Origin: Seohaeicola saemankumensis
Lineage (GTDB): Bacteria > Pseudomonadota > Alphaproteobacteria > Rhodobacterales > Rhodobacteraceae
Length of the DNA: 64,000 bases
Direction: 5' to 3'
Assembly: GCF_042678485.1 (NCBI RefSeq)
Contig: NZ_JBHTKR010000005.1
Location: 124,001-188,000 of the forward strand
The position numbers and the translations under genes were made by a program. The notes under the pieces are model-generated. The model was not told the DNA's origin and ran no database searches. It was given only the letters and a program-made list of their open reading frames with translations. This document shows, piece after piece, positions 7,953 through 19,827 of this stretch. Position 1 is the first letter of the stretch. The number at the start of each line of letters is the position of its first letter.

Positions 7953-8969
7953 ATGCCATCCATCACAGAACCGAAACTGATTTCGGGCAATGCCAACCTG
8001 CCCTTGGCAAAGGCCATCGCGCGGCGCATGTCGATCCATCGCGGTGTGTCGACCGGCCTTGTGGATGCCCGGATCGAACGGTTCAATGACGGCGAGATCT
8101 TCGTTGAAGTCTTCGAGAACGTGCGCGGCGAGGATATGTTCATCATCCAGTCCACCTCGAACCCGGCCAATGACAACCTGATGGAACTGCTGATCATGTC
8201 GGACGCGCTGCGCCGGTCCTCGGCGGCGCGGATCACCGCCGTGATCCCCTATTTCGGCTATGCCCGTCAGGACCGTCGCACCAAGGCGCGCACCCCGATC
8301 AGCGCCAAGCTGGTGGCCAACATGCTGGTCGAGGCCGGGATCGAGCGGGTCCTGACCCTTGATCTGCACGCCGCCCAGATCCAGGGCTTCTTCGATATTC
8401 CGGTGGACAACCTCTATGCCTCGCCGATCTTCGCACTGGACATCAAGGCGCATTTCGCGGGCCGCATGAACGACCTGATGGTCATCTCGCCGGACGTGGG
8501 CGGCGTGGCGCGGGCGCGTGAACTTGCCAAACGGATCAACGCGCCGCTGGCGATCGTCGACAAGCGTCGGGAAAAACCCGGCGAGATTGCGGAAATGACC
8601 GTGATCGGTGACGTCACCGGCAAGACCTGCCTGATCGTCGATGACATCTGCGATACCGCCGGCACCCTGTGCAAGGCCGCCGAGGTACTGATCGAGAATG
8701 GCGCAAGCGAGGTGCATTCCTATATCACCCACGGCGTGCTGTCCGGCCCAGCGGTCGAACGTATCACCAAGTCGGTCATGAAATCGCTGGTAATCACCGA
8801 TTCGATCGAAGCCCCTGACGCCGTGAAGGCCGCGCCAAACATCCGGATCGTGCCCACCGCGCCGATGTTCGCCCAGGCGATCCTGAACATCTGGAACGGT
8901 ACATCCGTGTCATCGCTCTTTGAGACGGAGACGCTGGACCCGATCTATGAGGGTACCTTCAAGCTGTGA
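7953..8969 (+). CDS. prs: Ribose-phosphate pyrophosphokinase (PRPP synthetase)
   Basis: This 338-residue protein makes PRPP from ribose 5-phosphate and ATP, feeding purine, pyrimidine, histidine and tryptophan synthesis. Visible family motifs are FNDGEIFVEVFENVRGED, the ATP loop YFGYARQDRR, the metal-binding LDLHAAQIQGFF, and the PRPP loop LIVDDICDTAGTL. The frame stays open far upstream (to 7500), but the ATG at 7953 is preceded by AGAGGAA and gives a start of typical length. It is a monocistronic gene facing the H-lectin gene. Confidence 0.96.
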   Translation: MPSITEPKLISGNANLPLAKAIARRMSIHRGVSTGLVDARIERFNDGEIFVEVFENVRGEDMFIIQSTSNPANDNLMELLIMSDALRRSSAARITAVIPYFGYARQDRRTKARTPISAKLVANMLVEAGIERVLTLDLHAAQIQGFFDIPVDNLYASPIFALDIKAHFAGRMNDLMVISPDVGGVARARELAKRINAPLAIVDKRREKPGEIAEMTVIGDVTGKTCLIVDDICDTAGTLCKAAEVLIENGASEVHSYITHGVLSGPAVERITKSVMKSLVITDSIEAPDAVKAAPNIRIVPTAPMFAQAILNIWNGTSVSSLFETETLDPIYEGTFKL

Positions 8970-8982
8970 CCGGCCGCGCCAG

Positions 8983-9333
8983 TCAGTCGATGCGCCAGTC
9001 GTCGGGCTCGTAACGCTCGCCTATGGCAAGCCAGCTGACGCGCACACGGGCCACCTTGCTGTCGCCCCAGGTCCGAAAGATGATGGCAAAGCCCTCGGCC
9101 GCTATGTCGCTGGCCTGCACGTCGGCACGCGAATTGGCCCTGTTGGACATGTCCCACATGCTCATCGACACATGGACAACCGGCGGTGTCACGAAAGCCT
9201 CGCTGAAATGGACAAAGCTGCGGATATGGCGCGGGCCGTCGCCTGTCCACATCTCTCCGTCATGCTCGTAGTCGGAAAACAGGACCATTTCGCCCTGATC
9301 GACCCCGATTGAGTTGTTTCTGAACCGCCGCAT
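8983..9333 (-). CDS. H-type lectin domain protein
   Basis: This 116-residue protein is nearly all one H-type lectin (discoidin I-like) beta-sandwich. Seen are FSEAFVTPPVVHVSMSM, then RADVQASDIAAEGFAIIFRTWGDSKVARVRVSWLAIGE, which fit the Gal/GalNAc-binding domain pattern (F-x3-F-x2-PP, GF, W-x-A at the end). No signal peptide is visible, so it may act inside the cell or leave by a non-classical route. It lies alone between prs and the atp operon, on the minus strand. The ligand is unknown. Confidence 0.78.
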   Translation of the reverse strand: MRRFRNNSIGVDQGEMVLFSDYEHDGEMWTGDGPRHIRSFVHFSEAFVTPPVVHVSMSMWDMSNRANSRADVQASDIAAEGFAIIFRTWGDSKVARVRVSWLAIGERYEPDDWRID

Positions 9334-9490
9334 GAAGCCTCTGTTGTTCTGATATGCCCTTACTGCCGGATCATGGCGGTATCAGGCCAGAAAAATGAAA
9401 CGGAGCCGCTCGCGCAACCGTGACACGAAAGACATCTTCCTTTTTCTGAGCCGCCGCGCAAGGGCCAGGACAATCTTCACCGCACAAATG

Positions 9491-9520
9491 AAAAGGCCCT
9501 GCGCGGAGGCAGGGCCTTTT
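9491..9520 (-). terminator. Rho-independent terminator of the atp operon
   Basis: A 12-bp perfect stem (AAAAGGCCCTGC at 9491-9502 with GCAGGGCCTTTT at 9509-9520) and a 6-base loop lie just past atpC. Read on the minus strand it ends in TTTT, as expected for an intrinsic terminator. Confidence 0.88.
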
Positions 9521-9541
9521 GGTGTTCATCGTGTCAGACGA

Positions 9542-9940
9542 TCAGACGCCGACTTCGCTCCGCAGGGCCTGAAGATCGGCCAGCAGCTTGTCGGCCGCGT
9601 CCTTGCCATCGGCAAGCGCCTTGGAGGCCGCCTCGGTGGCAAGGCTGATCAGCGCGTCGAAATCGGCAGCCGTCGCTTCCGCAACCGGCATCGCCTTTTC
9701 CGCCAGAACCGACGTCCCCTCGCCCGAGATCTCGGCGAAGCCGCCGGTCACCACATAGGCCGCATCCCCCTGCGGGCCGCTCACGCGCAGCACACCGGGG
9801 CGCAGGGTCGTGATCAGCGGCGCATGGTCGGGCATCGCTGTCAGGTCGCCATCGGCACCCGGGATCTGCACCTGCGCCACCTGCATCGAGGCAAGCCTGC
9901 GCTCGGGGCTGACGAGGTCGAATTGCATGGTCTCAGCCAT
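9542..9940 (-). CDS. atpC: ATP synthase F1 epsilon subunit
   Basis: This 132-residue protein begins MAETMQFDLVSPERRL and carries the beta-sandwich motif PGADGDLTAMPDHAPLITTLRPGVLRV, typical of epsilon. It sits on the central stalk of F1 and regulates ATP hydrolysis. It is last in atpHAGDC, 12 bp after atpD, and is followed by the operon's terminator. Confidence 0.96.
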   Translation of the reverse strand: MAETMQFDLVSPERRLASMQVAQVQIPGADGDLTAMPDHAPLITTLRPGVLRVSGPQGDAAYVVTGGFAEISGEGTSVLAEKAMPVAEATAADFDALISLATEAASKALADGKDAADKLLADLQALRSEVGV

Positions 9941-9952
9941 TTCGGCCCTCCC

Positions 9953-11377
<1,425 letters not shown>

Positions 11378-11394
11378 GTTTCGTCTCCGGTTCC

Positions 11395-12270
11395 TTAGAG
11401 CGCCTCTGCGCCCGAGATAATTTCAATAAGCTCGTTCGTGATGACGGCCTGACGCGAGCGGTTGTATTCGATGGTCAGCTTTTCGATCATCTCGCCGGCG
11501 TTGCGGGTTGCGTTATCCATCGCGGACATCCGCGCGCCCTGTTCGGACGCCCCGTTTTCCAGCATGGCCGAGAAGATCTGCGTCGCCACACCGCGCGGCA
11601 GAAGATCGGCAAGGATCGCCTCTTCGTCCGGCTCGTAATCATAAAGCGTGCTGGCTGCATCCGTCTCTGCCGGCGCGAAGCTGGCAGGGATGATTTGCTG
11701 AGCGGTCGGGATCTGGCTGACCACGTTCACGAACTTCGAATAGAAGATCGTGGCCACATCGAAGTCACCCGCATCGAACCGGGCCAGGATGTCGCGTGCG
11801 ACCTCCTGCGCGTCGGCATAGCCCACGCGCTTGATCTCGGTCAGATCGACATGGCCCACGAAGTGGCTGGCATATTCGCGCTTCATCTGATCGCGGCCCT
11901 TCTTGCCCACGGTCAGGATCTTCACGGTCTTGCCCTTGCCCAGCAGCTCTGCCGCCTTCTGCTTGGCCAGCTTGGCGATGTTCGAGTTGAACCCGCCGCA
12001 CAGGCCACGCTCGGCGGTCATGACCACCAGCAGATGTACCTTGTCGCTACCCGTGCCCGCCAGAAGGCGCGGCGCGCTGTCGCTGCCGCCCACCGACGCC
12101 GCAAGCCCCGCCATCACGGCGTTGAACCGCTCGGTGTAGGGGCGCGATGCCTCGGCAGCATCCTGCGCCCGCCGCAGTTTTGCGGCGGCCACCATCTGCA
12201 TGGCCTTGGTGATCTTGCGGGTCGACTTGACGCTCGCGATCCTGTTTTTCAGGTCCTTGAGGTTTGGCAT
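11395..12270 (-). CDS. atpG: ATP synthase F1 gamma subunit
   Basis: This 291-residue protein is the rotating central stalk. The N-terminal coiled-coil strand reads MPNLKDLKNRIASVKSTRKITKAM and the C-terminal strand ends in ARMSAMDNATRNAGEMI and YNRSRQAVITNELIEIISGAEAL; both are strongly conserved in gamma. It lies 12 bp after atpA in the operon, with a GGGGAAGAGG ribosome-binding site before the ATG at 12270. Confidence 0.97.
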   Translation of the reverse strand: MPNLKDLKNRIASVKSTRKITKAMQMVAAAKLRRAQDAAEASRPYTERFNAVMAGLAASVGGSDSAPRLLAGTGSDKVHLLVVMTAERGLCGGFNSNIAKLAKQKAAELLGKGKTVKILTVGKKGRDQMKREYASHFVGHVDLTEIKRVGYADAQEVARDILARFDAGDFDVATIFYSKFVNVVSQIPTAQQIIPASFAPAETDAASTLYDYEPDEEAILADLLPRGVATQIFSAMLENGASEQGARMSAMDNATRNAGEMIEKLTIEYNRSRQAVITNELIEIISGAEAL

Positions 12271-12282
12271 AGCCTCTTCCCC

Positions 12283-13821
12283 TTATGCGAAGTCAGCGGC
12301 GAAGGCGTCCAGCGCAGCTTTGATCTTGTCCTCGGCCTCGCCCTTGATCTTCGGGTCCTGCTTCGTGATGTACTCCAGCAGATCGGCGTTCTTTGTACGC
12401 AGATGCTTGAGCAGACCAGCCTCGAAACGACCGACTTCCTTGACCGGGATCTTGTCCAGATAACCCTTGGTGCCTGCATAGATCACGCAGACGATCTCGG
12501 CGTTGGTCAGCGGCGAATACTGCGGCTGCTTCATCAGTTCGGTCAGACGCGCACCACGGTTCAGCAGCTGCTGGGTCGCGGCGTCAAGATCGGAACCGAA
12601 CTGTGCGAAGGCCGCCATTTCGCGGTACTGCGCCAGTTCCAGCTTCACCGGACCTGCAACGGATTTCATCGCGTTGGTCTGGGCCGAAGAGCCCACGCGC
12701 GACACGGACAGACCGGTGTTCACCGCAGGGCGGATACCCTGGTAGAACAGTTCGGTTTCCAGGAAGATCTGGCCATCGGTGATCGAGATCACGTTGGTCG
12801 GAATGAACGCGGACACGTCGCCGCCCTGGGTTTCGATGATCGGCAGCGCCGTCAGCGAGCCTGCGCCGAAGTCTTCGTTCAGCTTTGCCGAACGCTCCAG
12901 CAGGCGGGAGTGGAGGTAGAACACGTCGCCGGGATAGGCTTCGCGGCCCGGCGGGCGACGCAGCAGCAGCGACATCTGACGGTAGGACACGGCCTGCTTG
13001 GACAGATCATCATAGATAATCAGGGCATGGCGGCCGTTGTCGCGGAAATGTTCGGCCATTGCGGTGGCCGAATAGGGAGCCAGGAACTGCATCGGCGCGG
13101 GGTCGGATGCGGTTGCGGCCACCACGATCGTGTATTCGATCGCGCCCGATTCCTCGAGCTTCTTCACCAGCTGCGCCACGGTGGACCGCTTCTGGCCGAT
13201 CGCCACATAGACGCAGTAGAGCTTCTTGCTCTCGTCGTCGCCAGCGGCTTCGTTGTAGGATTTCTGGTTCAGGATGGTGTCCAGCGCAATCGCGGTCTTG
13301 CCGGTCTGACGGTCACCGATGATCAGTTCGCGCTGGCCGCGGCCAACGGGGATCATGGCGTCGACGGACTTCAGGCCGGTTGCCATCGGCTCGTGCACCG
13401 ATTTGCGCGGGATGATGCCGGGGGCCTTCACGTCGGCGATGCCGCGCTTGGAGGTCTTGATCGGACCCTTGCCGTCCAGCGGGTTGCCCAGGCCGTCAAC
13501 GACGCGGCCCAGCAGCTCGTCACCGACCGGAACGTCCACGATCGACTTGGTGCGCTTGACGGTGTCGCCTTCCTTGATGTCGCGGTCGGAACCGAAGATC
13601 ACGACGCCGACGTTGTCGGATTCAAGGTTCAGGGCCATCCCGCGGATACCACCGGGGAATTCGACCATCTCGCCTGCCTGGACGTTGTCCAGACCGTAGA
13701 CGCGGGCGATACCGTCACCGACGGACAGCACGCGACCCACCTCGGCCACTTCGGCTTCCTGGCCGAAATTCTTGATCTGGTCCTTCAGGATCGCAGAAAT
13801 TTCCGCTGCTTGGATACCCAT
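12283..13821 (-). CDS. atpA: ATP synthase F1 alpha subunit
   Basis: This 512-residue protein is the non-catalytic nucleotide-binding subunit of F1. Seen are the Walker A GDRQTGKT (about 170-177), the Walker B ALIIYDDLS, and the ATPase alpha/beta signature PAVNTGLSVSRVGSSAQ. The ATG directly abuts the atpH stop (TAAATG on the minus strand), suggesting tight coupling. It is normal in length and composition. Confidence 0.98.
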   Translation of the reverse strand: MGIQAAEISAILKDQIKNFGQEAEVAEVGRVLSVGDGIARVYGLDNVQAGEMVEFPGGIRGMALNLESDNVGVVIFGSDRDIKEGDTVKRTKSIVDVPVGDELLGRVVDGLGNPLDGKGPIKTSKRGIADVKAPGIIPRKSVHEPMATGLKSVDAMIPVGRGQRELIIGDRQTGKTAIALDTILNQKSYNEAAGDDESKKLYCVYVAIGQKRSTVAQLVKKLEESGAIEYTIVVAATASDPAPMQFLAPYSATAMAEHFRDNGRHALIIYDDLSKQAVSYRQMSLLLRRPPGREAYPGDVFYLHSRLLERSAKLNEDFGAGSLTALPIIETQGGDVSAFIPTNVISITDGQIFLETELFYQGIRPAVNTGLSVSRVGSSAQTNAMKSVAGPVKLELAQYREMAAFAQFGSDLDAATQQLLNRGARLTELMKQPQYSPLTNAEIVCVIYAGTKGYLDKIPVKEVGRFEAGLLKHLRTKNADLLEYITKQDPKIKGEAEDKIKAALDAFAADFA

Positions 13822-14382
13822 TTATCCGACCTCTTTCATTGCATTCTGGAGGGAGTTGAGGCGCGATGCGATCGACGTATCGATCATCTTCGAACCAACC
13901 TTGACGACAAGGCCACCGATGAGGCTTTCATCGACGGCCGCTTTGATCTTGACGGTCTTGCCGGTACGGCCAGCCAGAAGCTTGGCCAGCTTGTCCGACT
14001 GCGCCTTGGTCAGCGCCTTGGCGCTTGTGACCTCGGCGGTGACTTCACCCTTGTCCTCGGCGATGGCGCTGCGAAGTGCGGTTGCCAGTTGCGGCAGCAC
14101 GAACAGACGGCGCTTTGCGGCCATCAGGCCCAGCACGTTGGTCATGGTGGGGGTAAGCCCCATTTTCTTTGCAATCGCAGCGATCGCTGCGGCCTGCTCG
14201 TCGCGGCTGTAGATCGGGCTGCTGATCAGCGCGTTGAAATCGGCGCTGTCCGACAGCGCGGATTCTATCGCATCAAGATCCGCCTCGATCTTGGCGACGC
14301 TCTTGGTTTCTTTGGCCAGTTCAAACACGGCCGTCGCGTAGCGCGCGGCAATGCCTGAGGAAATCGAAGCTGGTTCGGACAC
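13822..14382 (-). CDS. atpH: ATP synthase F1 delta subunit
   Basis: This protein of about 186 residues has the OSCP/delta pattern: an N-terminal helical domain (SGIAARYATAVFELAKE) and the C-terminal motif LSKLLAGRTGKTVKIKAAVDESLIGGLVVKVGSKMIDTS. It connects F1 to the peripheral stalk. Two GTG codons could start it, at 14388 and 14382. I prefer 14382 (MSEPASIS) because GGAAGGG then lies about 5 bases upstream and related proteins start MSEP. It is the first gene of atpHAGDC. The F0 genes are not in the window, as usual for this group. Confidence 0.93.
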   Translation of the reverse strand: MSEPASISSGIAARYATAVFELAKETKSVAKIEADLDAIESALSDSADFNALISSPIYSRDEQAAAIAAIAKKMGLTPTMTNVLGLMAAKRRLFVLPQLATALRSAIAEDKGEVTAEVTSAKALTKAQSDKLAKLLAGRTGKTVKIKAAVDESLIGGLVVKVGSKMIDTSIASRLNSLQNAMKEVG

Positions 14383-14722
14383 GTCCACCCTTCCGATATT
14401 CTGACCCCGGTCGTTTGATGGCCCTCTGGACCGCCGGGGATGTTACCCTGCCTTGACCCGCGTCAAAGCATCAAAATCGGCGTGGGTGTAGCAGAGCCTT
14501 CCAGACCTAGCAACCTGCTATAGAGTCAAAGGGCCGAAAGGAATATATATAAGTTTCAGTCACTTGCCGCAGGTGCGGCGCTTTGCGCCCTATTTGGGCG
14601 AAAAAAATTCGTTCTTTTCGCGCCGAAATTTCGATTCCGTGCCCGAAAACCCGGCAGACCCCAAGTCCCGCCGACTGTATGCGTTAGCGGTATCACACCA
14701 AGCGGGGCGCGAAAACCACCTT
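14383..14722. other. Intergenic region upstream of the atp operon
   Basis: These 340 bases hold no convincing gene. A minus-strand TTGACT hexamer (14529-14524) could be the -35 of an atp promoter, but no good -10 lies at the right distance. An AT-rich stretch (AATATATATAAG near 14540) stands out in GC-rich surroundings. The methyltransferase gene ends at 14723 and reads away from here. Confidence 0.4.
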
Positions 14723-15475
14723 TCAGGCGGGTTTGACCTCGGGTTTGGGGCTGCCCAGACCGTCCAGCGCGTTCAGCGGCCGGCGGATCGCCTCGCGCAG
14801 GCCCGGCCCGCTGGACGCCTGCACCCGCTTGGTCGCCTCGACCATCAGGACCCCGCCTGCCAGAACCATGGAAAAGCGCAGGCCCGCGCTTTCCCAGAAA
14901 CTGGCCGTCTTGCGCCAGAAGCGCCTGTCGGACGGTGGCTGGTAAAGGGCGGTTGCATGCCGCTCCGGCAGGAACGAGTGGCGTTTGAGTTGCGCCTCAA
15001 GCTGGCGCAGCGTGTAGGGTCGCCCGTATCCGAATGGCGTGGCATCCGAGCGCGACCACAGACCCGCGCGGTTCGGCACGATGAAAAGCGCGCGCCCCCC
15101 CGGCCCGAGGACGCGAAAACACTCCTCCAGCAGCGCCGAAGGCTGTTCGGAGGTTTCCAGACCATGCAGCAACACCAGTTTGTCGACATGTCCCGTCTCC
15201 AGCGGCCACGCGGTTTCCTGGCACAGGACCGACACATTCGGCAGGCCGGCGGGCCAGGGCATCACCCCTTGCGGGCCGGGCATCAGCCCCGTCACGCGCC
15301 GCGCCTCTTCAAGATAGGGGCGCAGCAAGGGCACGGCGAAACCGAAACCCACGACCGTCTGGCCCTTCGCCTCCGGCCACATCCGCAGCATCTGGTCGCG
15401 CACGGCTTTCTGCGCGGCACGCCCCAGCGTGCTGCGGTAATAGAAGTTACGAAGGTCCTGAACATCAAGATGCAT
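14723..15475 (-). CDS. Class I SAM-dependent methyltransferase
   Basis: This 250-residue protein has the layout of a class I methyltransferase. The SAM motif I region is the atypical QTVVGFGFAVPLL (about 39-51). The acidic/loop region around VDKLVLLHGLETSEQP marks motif II. ECFRVLGPGGRALFIVPNRAGLWS is the typical post-motif II segment of ubiquinone/menaquinone-type methyltransferases. No membrane segment is seen. The substrate is unknown. It is divergent from gloB with a 63-bp gap, an arrangement I recall as common in Rhodobacterales; no functional link is proven. Confidence 0.8.
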   Translation of the reverse strand: MHLDVQDLRNFYYRSTLGRAAQKAVRDQMLRMWPEAKGQTVVGFGFAVPLLRPYLEEARRVTGLMPGPQGVMPWPAGLPNVSVLCQETAWPLETGHVDKLVLLHGLETSEQPSALLEECFRVLGPGGRALFIVPNRAGLWSRSDATPFGYGRPYTLRQLEAQLKRHSFLPERHATALYQPPSDRRFWRKTASFWESAGLRFSMVLAGGVLMVEATKRVQASSGPGLREAIRRPLNALDGLGSPKPEVKPA

Positions 15476-15538
15476 TGCGGTCCGCCTCTGGTTCCGCCAC
15501 TTTAGGGTGCCACCTTACAAAGCGGAAGATGAAACGCC

Positions 15539-16306
15539 ATGCCCCTTGAGATCGTCACCATTCCCTGCCTCAAGGACAATTACGCCTTCCTTGCCCATGA
15601 CAAGGCCAGCGGCCAGACCGCCGTTGTGGATGTCCCCGAGGCCGCGCCCATCATCGCGGCGCTGCAACAGCGCGGCTGGACACTGACCCATGTCCTGCTG
15701 ACCCATCATCACTGGGATCATGTCGATGGGCTGGCGGCCTTGCTGGCCGATCACCCCGCAACCGTGATCGGTGCCGCCGCCGACGCGCACCGCCTTCCCC
15801 CGCTGGATGTCGCCGTCAGCGAAGGCGACACGATCACCATCGGCGCGGATATCGGCACGGTGATCGACGTGTCTGGCCACACGCTGGGGCATGTCGCGTT
15901 TCATTTCCCGGCATCATCGGTCGTCTTCACCGCGGACAGCCTGATGGCCCTGGGGTGCGGGCGCCTGTTCGAAGGCACCCCGGCACAGATGTATGCAAGC
16001 CTTGCCAAGCTGGCCGCCCTGCCGCCGGAAACGCTGGTGTGTTCGGGGCATGAATACACGGCGTCCAATGCAAAATTCGCGCTGACCATTGAACCGGGCA
16101 ATGCCGCGCTTATCTCTCGTGTTGAAAAGATCGAAACCGCGCGCGCGCAGGGCCGCCCGACCGTCCCGTCCCTGTTGTCGACCGAACGCGCCACCAACCC
16201 CTTCCTGCGGTCAGACAGCCCTGAAATCCAGGCCAATCTGGGCCTCTCGGGGGCAGATCCCGTCGCTGTCTTTACCGAGGTGCGCCGCCGCAAGGACAGC
16301 TTCTGA
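15539..16306 (+). CDS. gloB: Hydroxyacylglutathione hydrolase (glyoxalase II)
   Basis: This 255-residue metallo-beta-lactamase-fold enzyme has the binuclear metal motif THHHWDHVDG (54-63) and later His/Asp ligands in VSGHTLGHVAF, FTADSLMALGCGRLFEG and CSGHEYTASNAKFAL. The last also contains the glutathione-binding Tyr. It hydrolyses S-lactoylglutathione to lactate and glutathione, the second step of methylglyoxal detoxification. The C-terminal glyoxalase II domain (TNPFLR) is present, so the protein is complete. Confidence 0.95.
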   Translation: MPLEIVTIPCLKDNYAFLAHDKASGQTAVVDVPEAAPIIAALQQRGWTLTHVLLTHHHWDHVDGLAALLADHPATVIGAAADAHRLPPLDVAVSEGDTITIGADIGTVIDVSGHTLGHVAFHFPASSVVFTADSLMALGCGRLFEGTPAQMYASLAKLAALPPETLVCSGHEYTASNAKFALTIEPGNAALISRVEKIETARAQGRPTVPSLLSTERATNPFLRSDSPEIQANLGLSGADPVAVFTEVRRRKDSF

Positions 16307-16467
16307 TGCTGAAACCTCACGCATCGGGAACACGTCGAACAAAATGTGACCACCGGGCCAAAGAAAAAACTTGAAGAGCGCCCGATATAGACCACACTTT
16401 AATACTATGAGGCCATGTCTGGCGCGGCCAAGACCGCGACAGACCCAGATCAAAGAGGAGCACAGCC

Positions 16468-18794
<2,327 letters not shown>

Positions 18795-18795
<1 letters not shown>

Positions 18796-19760
18796 TGCGG
18801 GCAACCGTGTTGCCGGTACTGATGGCCTCCGCGCTGCCGGGCAGTGCGGGGGCCTTTACTTTGGATCTCCCCGTTGATTGCACCCTGGGTCAGTCCTGCT
18901 TTGTCCAGCAATATGTGGACCATGATCCAGGGCCCGGCGCACAGGATTTCACCTGCAAGGGACTAAGTTACGACACCCATACCGGCACCGATATCGCCCT
19001 GCCCTCGCTTTCTGCGATGCAGGACGGCGTGGCAGTGCTGGCAGCGGCCCCCGGGCAAGTCAGGGCCCTGCGTGACGGAATGCCCGATACCGGCCTGACA
19101 GCCGGGACAGCGGCCCAGATCGAAGGCCGGGAATGCGGCAATGGCGTGGTGATCAGCCATGCCGACGGATGGGAAACGCAATATTGCCATCTGATGCAGG
19201 GCTCGGTCAGCGTTACGCAAGGCCAGATGGTGGATGCAGGCACCCCGCTGGGCCAGGTGGGCCTGTCCGGCAATACCGAATTTCCCCATCTTCACATCGC
19301 GGTGCGCCGCAACGGCAAGATCGTCGATCCTTTCGATCCTGACGGGCAGATCACCTGCGGCGCGCCCGATCCCGAAACGCTCTGGTCTGCGCCGGTCACC
19401 TATGTGCCGGGAGCCCTGCTGAACGCCGGATTTGCCACGGGCATTCCCGACTATGCCAGCATCAAGGCCGGGACCGCGGCCGCCGCGACCATTTCCCGCG
19501 ACGCCCCCGCGCTTGTGGCCTGGGGCTATGCCTTTGGCGGACAGAAAGGCGATGTGATCCAGATCACCATCACCGGCCCAAGCGGCACGATCACGGATCA
19601 CAGCGAAACGATCGACAGGAATCAGGCGCAATTTTTTCGTGCCGCAGGCCGCAAGACACCTGCGCGGGGCTGGCCCGCCGGGGACTATGCCGCAAGCGTC
19701 AACCTGATCCGGGATGGAATATCCCTGGGTGAACGGGTCCTGAACCTGCGGATCGACTGA
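18795..19760 (+). CDS. Secreted M23-family metallopeptidase
   Basis: This 321-residue protein has a signal peptide (residues 1 to about 20, ending GSAGA-F). It carries a LytM domain with HTGTDIA (first zinc His and Asp) and HLHIAVR (H-x-H); a middle CHLMQG segment is also present. The C-terminal about 110 residues are a family-specific beta-rich extension. It probably cleaves peptidoglycan cross-links in the periplasm. It starts in a TGATG overlap with clpA, a coupling without obvious functional logic. The end faces the OmpA-like gene. Confidence 0.85.
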
Positions 19761-19827
19761 TCCGCGCGGCAGCCAAGGCCCTTGCCAGCCCCTTGCGCGG
19801 CCCATGCGGGGCCCATGCGCGGCATCG

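Noticed and set aside
16365..16400. Possible RpoH promoter before clpA (CTTGAAG then CCACACTT)
   Set aside because: The -10 match is poor and spacing is doubtful, so I do not list it as a feature.
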